A DNA stretch of 64,000 bases. It comes from Blasia pusilla (Eukaryota > Marchantiophyta > Marchantiopsida > Blasiales). The notes beneath the pieces are model-generated. The model had not been told where the DNA came from. It did not search any database and was given only the letters and a program-made list of their open reading frames with translations. The first letter of the stretch is position 1. Every line of letters starts with the position of its first letter. Location of the stretch: positions 36,022,001-36,086,000 of the forward strand of contig CM114273.1 of the NCBI GenBank assembly GCA_050084515.1, written 5' to 3'. Positions 36,401-49,400 of the stretch are shown here, piece by piece. The position numbers were made by a program, and so were the translations under genes.

Positions 36401-39400
36401 AGATCCCACCATTCGCATTGGGGCCATCATGGGCCTAGGCTTGGCGTATGCTGGCTCACAGAAGGAAGAGGTCCGGATGCTACCCCTTTGAGATTCCAGT
36501 GTGTGTGTGGAGGGCCGATATCTTTTCACATTTTGAAGTTTCCTTATTGATGTCTTTCACTGGTTGAGGGAAATCTAATCTCCCATCCAAGTAAATCCCA
36601 AACCTAATGTGCCTAGTTTGAAGGATTGTGCTACTGTAAAACATTGGTCATGGGGATAATATACCACTACAGCTCTATGGAGAAGCTGGTCTAGTTTAGC
36701 ATTTGTGGTCATGATTTACCCCTTCAAAAGTAAATTCCTATGCACAGTGGTGGAAGTCATTTAGAAGGAAGGCAGTCTAGCTCTTAAGTTGGTCAATTTG
36801 ATGAGAGTAGTGATCTCCGGAAGTCTTGATCTAATGTAGTCCATGTTGTGGACAGGTGTTGGAGCTGTTGACACCGATATTGACGGACTCCAAAGTTGGC
36901 ATAGATGTAGCTGGTTTTGCAGCAATGTCCCTAGGACTCATTTATGTGGGTTCCTGCCACGAAGAAGTTGCCCAGTCCATTCTACATGCTTTGATGGAGA
37001 GGAGCGAAGCTGATCTCGGAGAGCCTATGGGACGTTTCCTCTGTCACGGACTTGGTCTTTTGTATCTTGGAAAGGAGGTAACATTCCAATAGAATACTTT
37101 CATTTCCGTAGGCATGGGAACACGAGGTCGAGTTAGTTATGATTTTCAGCTATGAAAATAGCAATGGTCAAGCTTGAAGTTACTCATAAATAATGGATGA
37201 AATTTATTTTATGATTGTGTCCAAATTTCTATTCACACTTTCGCATGTGATGAGATTTGAGAAGTTGAATTGAAGCTGTCTCAGTGCACTACAATTACTT
37301 GTTTTAGTCCACCCACTTTTGAAACACTTTTTGTAACTATGGGGAAAGCTATGACATTATTTGTCTCAGGGATTTTGGTCAAATTTTGTGAGTTATAATT
37401 AGAAGGTTTTTGAATTTCATAAGCCTGGCATGAATTTTGTAACCCTTAGACAGGGATGAGCTCACCAAATATGGCGTACTTGGAAAGATATTCAGAAGTT
37501 TTTGTGGTCAATGATTGTTTGCATGGAAGCAGGACGCTGTAGATGCAACTATGGAAGTGGCCAAGACTCTGAATCCCAAAATATCACAGTACTGTCAGGT
37601 CACATTGGACTCGTGTGCGTATGCTGGAACAGGAAATGTGTTGAAGGTAAGCATCTGAAAATGATAGGCCCCCCTTTGTACATGCGCTCATTGCCAATTT
37701 CCATGAAATCTAAGCTGGATGAAGTTTGAGTTTAAATTCAAAGGGGGAATGATCACGCCTACTTACATTTGAAAATGGACTGACTATAACCTTTCTGTGG
37801 TAGAAAGAAAATGTGTACACCATCTACAGAATAGTTACTGCGAAATTTGACAACCCAAATAAAATTATGGAGAACTCCCATGGGGATCCAACGTATGCTT
37901 CAGTGGGCCCACCTCTAACTCACAAATTAGAATAGGTGAAAGGGATTGTAAGATTGGAAAGAATCAGAAAAGCATCATTGGGGAAATAAACACTTCAACC
38001 TTCTGTGTTTTTCTTTCAAACTGTAAGGTTTTTCCTACCTGCTGGATCTATATAATTATCACTTGCAGGTTCAAGCAAAGTCATCTAGGAAAGCTCCGGA
38101 GTGGAAGTATGTAGAAGTGATTGAACCAGTTGCCTCAGGACGATTTATGACTGAAGCTTGCCACTTCAAGTGCAAGTTTTGCAATAAGATTTTGGTGGGA
38201 GGTCTAAATCAATTGCAATACCATCTTGGAGATGTGCCTGGTGGAGACATTTTAGGCTGCAAGGCAGCTCCTATATGTTTGAGGGATATAGTCAGAGCAG
38301 GTCTTAAAAGGTCAAACAGGTCCAAACCGTCTTTGCATCCAAAGGTTAGTTGCAGCAGTGCTTCTTCTGGGCTCTTCTCCAAATGTAAATTGCAAAATAT
38401 AATGTAGAGTTAATTTATGTTGGCGAGCTAAGTATTACTAGTGAGGGTGTAGTACCTCTCACTCTTCAAATGATGCGACCAACTGTCTGAATTGCATTGA
38501 AAACACTTCAAGGAGAAAGGAAGTAGTGGCTCAGAACTGTCATGTGCTCACTGTGTCTAACCGGCTTCAAGAAATAGGTATAACTCTGGTGGCCACAGCA
38601 TTTGGGGAAGATTCAAGTAGGGTCCAAGCTATCGATTATGCGGCCGGTCTGATAGGTTTGACAACTTTCTGATGAATGCTACTGTATAGCCAACTCAGAT
38701 AAGAGATTCAATTATAACTTCAAAAAGCAGGTCAAATGTTAAAGCAAGAGGTTGGAAGTTTCTTTGATTGGGGGATGATCAAAGGTCCAGGGAGTTTTTT
38801 TCTTCCTCTTTTTTGTGGTATTTACTAATGTATCACGTGTGTGTTAAACATATTCAAGGGGAAGGTTTGAAAAAATGAGTTTATTAGGTCAAGTCCAGGA
38901 TCATGTGAGAGCAAAGTCATCCGAGGTGCAGAGGAGTACTCCCTCTGGAGCGTAATTGAACCCTACCCTGGAGCAGGATTTCCTGAGAGCTGACAATAGC
39001 AAGCTGCAGAGACTGTCCAAAGATGTGACAAGGAATACAGATATTTGAGGAGGTCTCCAAGCCAACATTTTAGAGGCCAAGTCCTAGTGAATACAGTCAC
39101 AAAAAAGGATGTGGGTCCCTGGAAGAATTAGCAGAAAAATGTAATATAAATACGTGAGAAGGAGGTCTCTAAGCCAATATTGTAGAGGCCAGGACCTCAA
39201 GAACAGAGTTTGTAAATGATGATGTGAATCCCTGGAAGGAATAAATTATCTGTGATTGCGGACACTCTCTTCTGTAGTGGCTTACTTTTTTTTCGTTGTG
39301 GAATGTTAACAGGTGCAGCGCCTACTTGGCTTATGTGCAGATCATCTGGACAAGGGCGAGAGTCATCAGGCACCTGCAGTTTTAGGTATTGCATTAGTGG

Positions 39401-41491
39401 CCATGGCTGAGGAACTTGGTCTGGAGATGGCTATTCGCTCCTTGGAGCACCTTCTTCAGTATGGTGAACAGAACATTAGACGAGCAGTTCCATTGGCTCT
39501 TGGCATATTATCTATATCAAATCCTAAGGTTTGCCCTCTATTGTTTGAGATTCATCTGGACTTCTAGTTATGCATTGTACTTTTGATCAAGCATGTATGT
39601 AGCACAAGTTCCATAGTGAATCTGATCTAATGTTCTCTGTGTTCCTTTACTGAATTGCCATCGCAAAGTCACATCATGGTTGTACTGAAGGTCATCGCCA
39701 TAATTTTATTTTGAGTTTTTTGCTCTCTGATGCCTTTCTGTTTTCGTGTAAACTCTCTTGGTACTTCCCTGGATGGTGCAGATAGCTGTTATGGACACTC
39801 TAAGCCGATTAAGTCACGACAGTGACTCAGAAGTGGCCATGGTAGTTTCTATGTACTTTCTGTTTTTTTTCGGAATTTGCATGTGTATTCAGGGAGATGA
39901 CTTAGGCTTGTTCAGCAGGCGAGAGTATTTTTATCAAGCAAGGATTTCCTTGAATCAAACAGAATGATAAGATTCTGGTTTGTTTGATGGAGTGATTGCA
40001 TAGTGGGGAGGTTCTGATGATAAGACTTGTGATGTTGCAGGCTGCTACAATGTCTCTTGGTTTAATTGGTGCAGGAACCAACAATGCTCGTATAGCTGGC
40101 ATGCTTAGGAATCTATCCAGCTATTACTACAAAGATCCAAGCCTTCTATTCTGTGTATGTGCCCTTCATTAGTTGTTTTGGCTGTTCTCTGACTTCATCT
40201 GTATGTTCCAGTTATAAATCTTTGAGAGCGGATGAACTAAAAGACAGGTTAATAGGCTTACAATCTTCTGTATGGCGTCCATTGCATGCCTGATATAGTT
40301 CACCACATGCCAAACCTGAATTCAGGGGATGGCGTTTTTAGTTAGCATGGACTGGCTGTGATAGAGGGGCTTCAACTGTTGACTACTTTTCATGACTTTG
40401 ATCTTTAGGTGCTGAACTGAGTACATAACTTGCATGCATTAAGAATGCAGTTTAGGGTCCAGCATGTATGTATACTGTGCAGTGGAAGAATGTTGGTATG
40501 ATTATTTCACCAAGTTTGGGGATGACTGTTCCCTTACTTTAATATTGCATGACTGGCAGGTTCGGATCGCTCAAGGGCTCGTTCATATGGGAAAGGGGTT
40601 GTTGTCTCTAAATCCGTATCATTCTGACAGATTTTTACTTTCCAAGTATGTTCCGGAGGCTTCTTCTCTTTGACCTCTCAATTTCGGCCAACATCTTGTC
40701 GTGTTGTCCAAAGTTAGTGCGTCTTCTCTGGAATTGATAAAGGGAGCTGAAAGGTGTTTGTGTTCTTGTTCAGTGTTGCTCTTGCAGGCTTGATGACCTT
40801 CCTGCATGGGTGCCTGGACATGAAATCTGTGATTCTTGGGAAGTATCACTATGTATTGTACTACCTTGTCTTGGCCATGCAGGTATGTTACTTTCCAATG
40901 AAATCAGTTGAGGTTCTTTTTTTTCAATGAAGTTCCTTTCTGTTGTGCGTTCAGTCTGTTTCTTGGTAATTCATAGTATGCCTTAATGCAGATGCTTTTG
41001 GAAACTTTCTTGCTTTTGAATTGATCCTTGAGGGAAGGTGGGCGTCACAAGGGGGATGTAAGAAATTGACACCTCTTGATTTCATCTATTGCAGCCACGG
41101 ATGCTTATTACACTCGATGAGAACTTAAAGCCATTATCAGTACCTGTACGTGTCGGTCAAGCGGTGGATGTTGTGGGACAGGCTGGTCGTCCGAAGACTA
41201 TCACTGGCTTTCAGACCCATACAACTCCTGTTCTTCTTGCAACTGGTGACAGGGCAGAGCTGGCAACAGAAAAGTGCGTGGGGAGTCTTTATTTGGATAT
41301 TGTATGAAGTATTTAACTGCTTTGGGCTTCTTGAGCCATCTCGTTTCAAGTCTGCTCACCACAAAGAGTTAAGTCCTGACAATTGGTTTGTGATTGTGGG
41401 GATTTGCAGGTACCTACCACTTTCTTCTGTGCTGGAGGGATTCGTTATTCTCAAACCAAACCCGGACTATGAGCATGATCATCTGAGTTAG
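31286..41491 (+). CDS. RPN1: 26S proteasome regulatory subunit RPN1 (24 coding exons)
   Basis: Exons: 31286-31392, 31630-31750, 31865-31924, 32090-32157, 32414-32456, 32745-32810, 32953-32991, 33125-33207, 34121-34235, 34402-34476, 34693-34851, 35089-35196, 35709-35816, 36043-36183, 36366-36470, 36856-37077, 37533-37646, 39313-39528, 39782-39841, 40041-40154, 40560-40645, 40774-40882, 41095-41273, 41410-41491; 859 residues, phase intact. RPN1 is the base scaffold that holds ubiquitin receptors, shuttle factors and Ubp6. Landmarks: [54 protein letters not shown], proteasome/cyclosome repeats ([54 protein letters not shown]), and [20 protein letters not shown]. It lacks the charged ~45-residue N-terminus of flowering-plant RPN1, because the exon carrying the ATG starts after an acceptor; an upstream coding exon is possible since 31277-31285 is also open. 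Some blocks ([29 protein letters not shown]) resemble animal PSMD2 more than Arabidopsis. See the separate BED exon. Confidence 0.92.
33290..33862. repeat. Tandem repeats in RPN1 intron
   Basis: Three copies of a ~90 bp unit (33290-33381, 33457-33550, 33763-33850) begin 'cacccatcccagtct' and end near 'taatgagtacagtc' or a variant. The last two copies also share the preceding ~45 bp ('ctcatatggtacc' region), making a ~145 bp unit. All lie within the 33208-34120 intron and are not coding. Confidence 0.85.
33386..33409. repeat. (CA)n microsatellite
   Basis: About eleven CA units lie in the RPN1 intron, between the first and second copies of the intronic repeat. Confidence 0.9.
38069..38344 (+). 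CDS. Candidate cassette exon in RPN1 encoding a BED zinc finger
   Basis: Within the 37647-39312 intron lies a 276 bp open block bounded by a good acceptor (acttgcag at 38061-38068) and donor (g|gttagt at 38345). Its length is a multiple of three, and it sits in phase 0 like both neighbouring junctions, so inclusion would insert 92 residues after NVLK without a frameshift. The peptide has WKYVEVIE, then [28 protein letters not shown], the pattern of BED-type zinc fingers (CxxC...H...C) at the N-terminus of hAT transposases and their domesticated relatives. RPN1 proteins known to me have no such domain. It may be a captured transposon fragment, spliced in or not, or the remains of a hAT gene. 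Expression is unknown. Confidence 0.6.
39048..39245. repeat. Two-copy direct repeat in RPN1 intron
   Basis: Two ~88 bp units (39048-39135 and 39158-39245) share 'aggaggtctc', 'agccaa.att.tagaggcca' and 'ccctggaag', period ~110 bp. They sit between the BED block and the next RPN1 exon. Confidence 0.75.
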
Positions 41492-43734
41492 AAGCAGGAG
41501 AAAGTTTTGTAGGCAATTCCAAAAATAAAGTTTACAAATTTAGATGTCTCTCTTCCTCATTGTAAATGCCCAATTTCATGTAATTCACGTGGGCAGCCTG
41601 TACAAATGCTGCCTTTCATGGGACTGCAAAGTTTGAGGCAAGTTGTATTTTTCTAGATTTTATCCTGCATGCAGTGAAAGAAAAGCAGGACACGTTTCAC
41701 CATCCCAAGTAAGGTTTGGAGTGTGTCCTGTGCATTTTCAAAAACTCACCATGCCAGATCCTGATGTCACATCCCAATTCTTGATCTTTACATACTCGTT
41801 CTCTAGAGAAGAGAGATGAAGTGAGTTGCGTGGGCACTCTCTCAAATGGAATTGGCCTTCCTGTTCAGTTCTGCATACCTGCTTGAACATGGCAATTTGC
41901 AGAGTATATGGCTGCCCTCACTCGCCAATTTTTTGGGTATGGGCCAGTGACAAAAATCATGAAGTTGGCAATGGGTAAAGATCAGGTTTATCCTACATTG
42001 TGTTTGAGGAATCGGTAATGATTTGGGTTATGTAGTGTCTGTCAATGGCCTCATTTGGGAAACTATCTTTGTCTGAGAACTATTTGTTGACACTGTTGGT
42101 GAGCCGAGACTCGTGTTCTGAAAGTTTATCTCTGCCCTACTGCGGCCCGAGTTATTTCATCTCACTCCACTAAGATGTTAGTTTCACATGTGTTATTTAG
42201 AATGTTAGAATATAGTTCTTTCCTGGCAGGTCTCTAGTTATGCCCCTGGGCTCTGGAGGATTATTCTTAAACGTGGTTACTTCCAAACCATGTCTACTGT
42301 TGTCTTTTTCTGTCGAGGCAGGAGAGGTATCTTTCTAATGTGAAGATGCTGAGGATGAGGAGTTTTCCTTCATGAGCATGGAGGCCAAGACATGGGATTT
42401 TGCATTCTGACGACCTTCCCATTTCAGTTTGGTTCATGTGGAAGTTGTCTGGTGGATGAATCTTTAGGTAGTATCGGACAATGTGCATATTAGGATAATG
42501 GACAAAGTGCATATTTTGTACACATTAATGATCATGGGGGTGAAATGTTTGTTCATAATTGGAGTCCTCTCCATATCTAAGATCTCTACTGTAAGAGATA
42601 GAGTCCGCCACATAGAAGATTTGCATAATACAAAAGAAGTTGGCGTGTCATCAGTTGATTCAGGAATACTCATCGAAGGCAAAATGTTCCTCAACGCCAT
42701 CGAAGGCAAAATTTTCTCAACGCTGTCTTTGCATATCAAATTGGATCTTTGGTATCACCTTTTTTGGTGATTGCCACATAGCAACCCAAGAAAAGCCGCA
42801 CTCCCTTGGTTCGTCACCACCGACTCCTACTCGGGCTCCCCAATTAGAGCTTTGGTCGCTGGACATAAGTTACAATTTTGTCACTCAATCTTGTCATCCC
42901 ATGGCATCCTTTGTAATGTCAGGTCCGTCCATTACAACATAGGAAAATGTGCTCCAACTGACAATTCCAACCCGAGATCTCCTTGGGAGCATGTTGATCT
43001 CCACATGCGCAAGGGTCTCCCAATGATGAGTTCTCCGAGATGTAGGCTGGGAAGTACTTATGAAGGTAGTACATCATTTGCAACATCTCCCATAACCTAA
43101 ACATCTTAGATCAGGTCTTATCAGTGAATATCCTTGATACCACCACTTCGCAATCATCGAGGAGATGGGGATGGTGGGAATTGACTTTGGTATCCACATA
43201 CTACCGACATTGTCAACAAGTGCGGTGGGTATCGTCCCACCAATTATGACACATACAATGAGACCTCCAAACACAAATATTGTCGGTGACTTTAAATCCT
43301 TGCCTAGAGCATGGCCACCAAACCCGTGCTCATTCCACCAAATAGATCCAACACACGCTCCCCCCTATTTTGGCCACACGGGTGTAGGTGTGGTGTTTAA
43401 GGGCCCAACGATGGGCCCATTGGACCTTCGTCGCTAATCGCCTTACTTGCTAGCATAAGGGCCTCAATCCAAGCTTCTCAATATGATAATCTCAGTTGTA
43501 ATGACTCAATCGAGCCCACCACTCACCCTTGATACACACGTATCAAGGGTGTCACACCAAGCACTGCCACTTGGACAACATGGTCCTCAACGATCGGGAC
43601 ATGATCTAACATTGGCTAGTCCTCCCATACACTACAGTAGTCGTTAATGCATACCACCAAAATTTCCAATAACCAATATTGGCAAATTATTGGCATAACT
43701 AATTTTCCAATTGCTAGCCTACATGCGACCGAAC
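41492..43734. other. RPN1 3' flank, then probable LTR element interior
   Basis: 41492 to about 42250 is presumed 3' UTR and unique flank. From about 42770 the sequence changes character and leads to the polypurine tract of LTR-C copy C1, so it may be the interior of that element. No retroviral protein is readable in either strand (frames such as 42483-42770 and 43165-43437 show no domain). Confidence 0.4.
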
Positions 43735-43752
43735 CAACTAGGGGGGGGGGAT
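43735..43752 (+). other. Polypurine tract before LTR-C copy C1
   Basis: A run of about ten guanines with flanking purines ('tagggggggggga') immediately precedes an LTR start 'tgagatattttgg'. The same junction, in reverse, occurs at 59783-59797 beside copy C4. This is the usual site of plus-strand priming next to a 3' LTR. Confidence 0.6.
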
Positions 43753-44661
43753 TGAGATATTTTGGTACTTCTTATCTCGTTGTTTGGATGCTATGAGTTT
43801 GTACATGTGGGGAGCAGTTTAAGTTTTCGTACTGCTGATTGACAATACTCGGTTGCAATATTCGGAAGCCGGAAATCTCGTACGGAATTTCCAAGGAATT
43901 TTAGTGAGGAGGGGTAATGCGGCTTGCTATTCGGCATGCCATGGAGATCAAAAGCATGGGATTATGCGTGTTTATGTGTGTGTTCGGTGACAGCGATGTG
44001 TATGCGCACGAAAACTGTCACCTCTTTTAGGATAGATCGGTGAGATCTAGTAGAGCGCCTTCGTGAGTAATGGAGGACATGTTCAGTAGGTCGAGGATGA
44101 CCTGTTGAGGCCCCGAGAAACCTGAGAGAGCAGGTTTCCCTTTCGTTTCGGCTTTTTTGGAGCCATATTGAGGAACTTACTATTTTAGGTAAGTAACATT
44201 TTGAGTACATGATCGAATTTCTATTTTTGTTAAGTGGCCCTTGAACTCCTACATCAGGTCAAGGGCCAAGGAGGTGACTTGGGAGCATACGTTACCATGG
44301 AGAGAGCTTGGGAGAAGGGAGGGGTATATCTAAAGGAGAAAGAGCTTGAGAGCTCATTCTCTCTTTGTTGAACCTCTTGGCATGAGGCGGCGGAACTATG
44401 GTCTTGCTTGCCTTGTGTGTGTAACCCAAGCCTCTCATTAGGAGAATGGGTTTGGTTTGACATTAAGAGAGACATGTGAGAGTGCACACATGTGAGAACT
44501 ATGATGTTGTGAGAGAGATTGGATCTTATTTTGATTGGAGATATTTTGGTATTTCTTGTCTCGTTGTTTGGATGTCATAAGTTAGTATGGGATCGTGCGT
44601 GTTTATGTGTGTGTTCGGTGACAACGATGTATGTTGTGTAGCGATGTGTATGTGCACGACA
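43753..44661 (+). mobile_element. LTR, family C (copy C1)
   Basis: The LTR runs from 'tgagatattttgg' to 'gtgcacgaca' (TG...CA). Its first segment (43753-43990, containing an insertion of ~150 bp) and its last segment (44540-44661) are versions of the same ~130 bp sequence: 'gagatattttggta', 'gtgtttatgtgtgtgttcgg', 'cgatgtgtatg'. The middle (44080-44480) matches copies C2 and C3, including 'tcattctctctttgttgaacc' variants and 'cctctcattaggag'. The frames inside are not genes. A few GA units at 44470-44480 mark the site that is expanded in the other copies. Confidence 0.65.
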
Positions 44662-45275
<614 letters not shown>

Positions 45276-45387
45276 TCAAACCAAACCCATTCTCCTAATG
45301 AGAGGCTTGGGTTATGCACATAAGATAAGGAGGACCATAGCTCTTCCGCCTCATGCCATGAGGTTCAACAAAGAGAGAATGAGCCCT

Positions 45388-45535
<148 letters not shown>

Positions 45536-45848
45536 GGTATACCCCCCTTCCCTCTCCCAAGCTCTCTCCACATTAACCTATGCTCGCAGTTCATCTCCTT
45601 GGCTCTTGACCTATTGTAGTGGGTCAAGGGCCACTTCCCAAAGTGGAAAGTCAATTATACCAAAAATGGTAACTTGCTCTAAATAGTAGTTCCTCAATAT
45701 GGCTCGAAATGAGCCGAAACGAAGGGGAAACCTACTCTCTCAAGTTACCCATGCCTTCAGCATGTCACATCGACCTCCTGAGGTTGTCCCCCAGTAACTC
45801 CGAAAATAATCTACTAGATCTTGTCGATCTATTATAACAAGCGTGACA

Positions 45849-46229
45849 AGGATAATCTCTGGAAGTCAAATACCACTTGATGAAGCCACGAGTGACCTGA
45901 GAGAACAAGTCTCCCCTTTGATTTGGCTCATTTGGAACTATATAGAGAAACTTACTATTTCAAGTAAGTTATTGTTTTGAGTATAATTGAATTTCTACTT
46001 TGGGAAGTGGCCCTTGATCCCCTATATCACGTCAAGAGCCAAAAATGTGACTTACGAGTATAGATTACTATGGAGTCAACTTGGGAGAGGGAAGGGGATA
46101 TACCCAAGGAGAGAGAGCTTTGAAGCTCATTCTCTCTTGTTGAACCTCTTGGAATGAGACGGTGGAAGTATGGTCCTCCTTGCCTTGTGAGTAACCCAAT
46201 CCTCTCATTAGGAGAGGGTTTGGTTTAAC

Positions 46230-46294
<65 letters not shown>

Positions 46295-46473
46295 GTACGC
46301 ACATTGAGAGATATTATGAGAGAGCGTGGATTTATTCGAGATATTTTGGTACTCGATCGTCTCGATGTTTGGATCCCATGAGTTAGCATGGAATCTTATG
46401 TGTTTGTGTGTGTGTGTGTATTCGGTGATAGCGACGTATGTTGTGTAGCGATGTGTATGTGCACGACAAACAT
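45849..46473 (+). mobile_element. LTR, family C (copy C3), with GA expansion
   Basis: Plus-oriented copy ending 'gtgcacgaca', like C1. It shares the middle blocks ('acctgagagaacaag', 'gaagtggcccttgat', 'cctctcattaggagag') and the end segment ('gagatattttggtact', 'cgatgtgtatgtg'). The start segment is missing. Confidence 0.65.
46231..46290. repeat. (GA)n microsatellite, ~60 bp
   Basis: Uninterrupted GA units in LTR-C copy C3, at the position corresponding to the 45161-45272 tract of the inverted copy C2. Confidence 0.97.
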
Positions 46474-49400
46474 TTGGTAGATAGTCGAGAGATATCATCA
46501 AGTTCAATCCTTGCGAGAGGTATGTAAAAAAATAAAAGTGAATTTGGTAAAAGCACTTGGGAAAAGAATTACAAATCGTCTAATGGGAGAGAGACTCTAG
46601 GGAGGAAACTCACTCCTCCAAACAACCACCGAAACAAATTGGGAGATGCAAAACACATCAAAAGGAAACAAGCCGCTTAAAAAAAGAGACCAGCGGATTC
46701 CATCAACGCTAATGAAGACCAGTTTCTTTCGTTGAGAAAAAAAAGAAAGAAAAAGAGCCTAAACAGGTTCTATATAAAAGCCGGGGAAAATATAGGGAGT
46801 ACCCTGTCCGGGTTAGAGCACAAATTCATGGAAATTGTCGAGAATCTTGAGTTCTTCACTGCTTCTACTACTAGGACATATAAATCAATTCTAAATGGAT
46901 CGGTAACGACAAGATACATGTGAATGGAGACGTGAAGCCCTGAACGTTTGGGTGTATTACAGTCTCGACGGCTAACAAGAGGCCCCGATGTTGTTCCCCA
47001 ATCGAACGCACCGCAATGACCCCACCCGAGCATGACACCTCGGTGCCTATGGTGGCATCCGAAAGTCCACCCTAAGGTCCCAAACCCAGGGTTCGGGGAG
47101 TTTTTCCGTGGGACCCGGTACATTTCCAGGAATGGTAAATCGGAAACGGAAATGCCAGTTTTTTAACCGGTTTTCAGATATGAAATACAAAGAGCGTCCT
47201 CAAATCCAACCCGTTTTTCGTAGGAAATTTTAAAATTAATCGGAAATTCTCAGATTTAACCGACTAACCTTACTCGTAACCCCGATCATTGCCCAAACCA
47301 GGCTCGCATAGTGGATCGTTTCCATGTACGTGGATCGAACTTTGGATTCCCCATGAATGTCCTCCGACGGACGGTAGAAACGAACTCTGGTGTAAGATTC
47401 CGATCTTAATAGCACGCACGGGAGGTTGAGGTCCTCCCACTTAACGGGCGGGAAACTTAACCCGAGACGACGGTGACGGTGCTAATTGTCGGATGCAGTA
47501 ATGAACTGGACGTTAAAGATACTTCCATCCCCAATCCCCATCCATCGTAAGTCTTAACCCCAGGTGAATGAAATTCCATATATTACGTCAAGTCAATAAG
47601 CTATGTCCACGTGTCGCTTCCTTGTGAGCTGCATGGACGTCTCTGTCGAACTTAAGGTGAAGTGATAGCGGAAGTCACGGGGTGAATTTGACAGCGTCGG
47701 CGGCACTGTGGTGGCGGTTGGTCGAAGGGGCCAACAGTGGAGGCCGGGAGACTAACTGTTAACACTTTAATGAGTGTCAGCTGAAGGTACGCTGTGAGAC
47801 TCGTGAGAGACTCCGTGAGAGACAGCGAGAGGCCAGTACTGTAAATATCGCATGGTGTACTAACTCTCGGTGTCGGAGTCCATTTCCAACATCTCCTATA
47901 TGGCATGTATTTAGGAAACTTCCATGTTCGTGTTGACCGACCCGAGGTGTCTGGGGGAGTCCATTTCCAACATCTCCTAAAAACGAGTGATGGAGAACCC
48001 ATCGGAAGTTTTAAAAGAGGGGGCATGTATTTAGGAATAGTTCTTCCATGTTACGAGCCACTGCTACGGACCGGACTCCGGAGGCCCTCCGTCCGCGCCA
48101 AAGTACGCTCCAACTCCTAGGACCTGGGGACCTGGGGCCGGGCGGAATCGGCGGATTGTATATTTAGTTGCTGCCCGCTGTCGAGCCCTCCTCCTTCTTC
48201 CCTCTGCTTCAGTTGACGGTGCAACATACTGTCACCCGTGTCAACAATCAAAATCAATTCCCCATGCCCGGACTGGCTCCGGACGGAGAGGAGCCGAGGA
48301 CGCCCCCGTGTCAATCTGAGCGGGCCAACGCCGGTCACCCAACTTCGAGTCTCCGAGACCGGATATCGTCGGAGGCCCTGCAGCCCGCGCTTGTGAATCT
48401 GAGAGCTGCCGAAGCGTAAATGCCGGAGTTGTTTGTGGTATTGGTTGGGACGGAAGCTTCACCGAATAGGCGCGCTGGGATAAGTGCCTGCACACGGCTC
48501 CTTCTGGTTCCCGTTCAGAACTTCAGGACCTCCAGGTGCGATCGAATGCGTGCGTTAATTAAATTTACCCCGTCTTGTGTGTAGAATTTATTTTATTTAT
48601 TATGCATAACAGCGATGTATACGATGCCTTAGATTGGCAGAAGGGGTCGGATCGCACAGCGCACTCCGATCTCCGGAGATTGGATTTCAGACACGAAATC
48701 TTCTGGACTGTACGGCCATTATTCTCGATTGTAGGCTGCGAAGGTTCGATAGTTACTGCTGATCGTTCGGGGCCTTCGGAGTTCGGGCTCACTTCTGGAC
48801 TCTTTTTACAAACTGCCTCCACGAGTCCACCCACGAGAGCGACGAGAAGATTCGTCAATCTTTATTAGTGTCTCCCCGACCTCGGAAAAGTCGAGGGCGT
48901 CGAACGAACGGTTTGTTCTAATGGCATGCTGCGATGCAAACTCCTGTATAATTGCGCTGCAACGGTGAAGGGCTCCTGGCAAAGGCTATTTGTAGTGCGG
49001 GTTGTGTACCGGACTCAACAATGTTCGCAGTCATCAGCGTTTCAGAAATGCAGAGCCACTGCTCCTCAATCCCCTGCGCATTTCATGGCCACCGCGAGCT
49101 CATTCCGTCATGCAGCTGGCTGGTCTGAGTTGCATCTGATGAAACGACCAGCGATCAAATGCAGAGGGCAAAGTCCTCTTCGGTTGCGGGTAATTAAGCA
49201 TGCCCAGTCGAAAGAAGAACCGTTCCTCTCCCTCAACTGTAGTATGAGGAGGAGGAGGCTGCATTGCACCTTCTTGGAAAAGCCAACGCTACGTACAAAG
49301 CAACTACTCCACAGTTTCCAAACTTGCGAAGAGTACTTTCCGAGGGGAAAACAACCGACTGCAGGAGGAAGGAGTGGGGCCGATGAAAAGGCATACTTTC

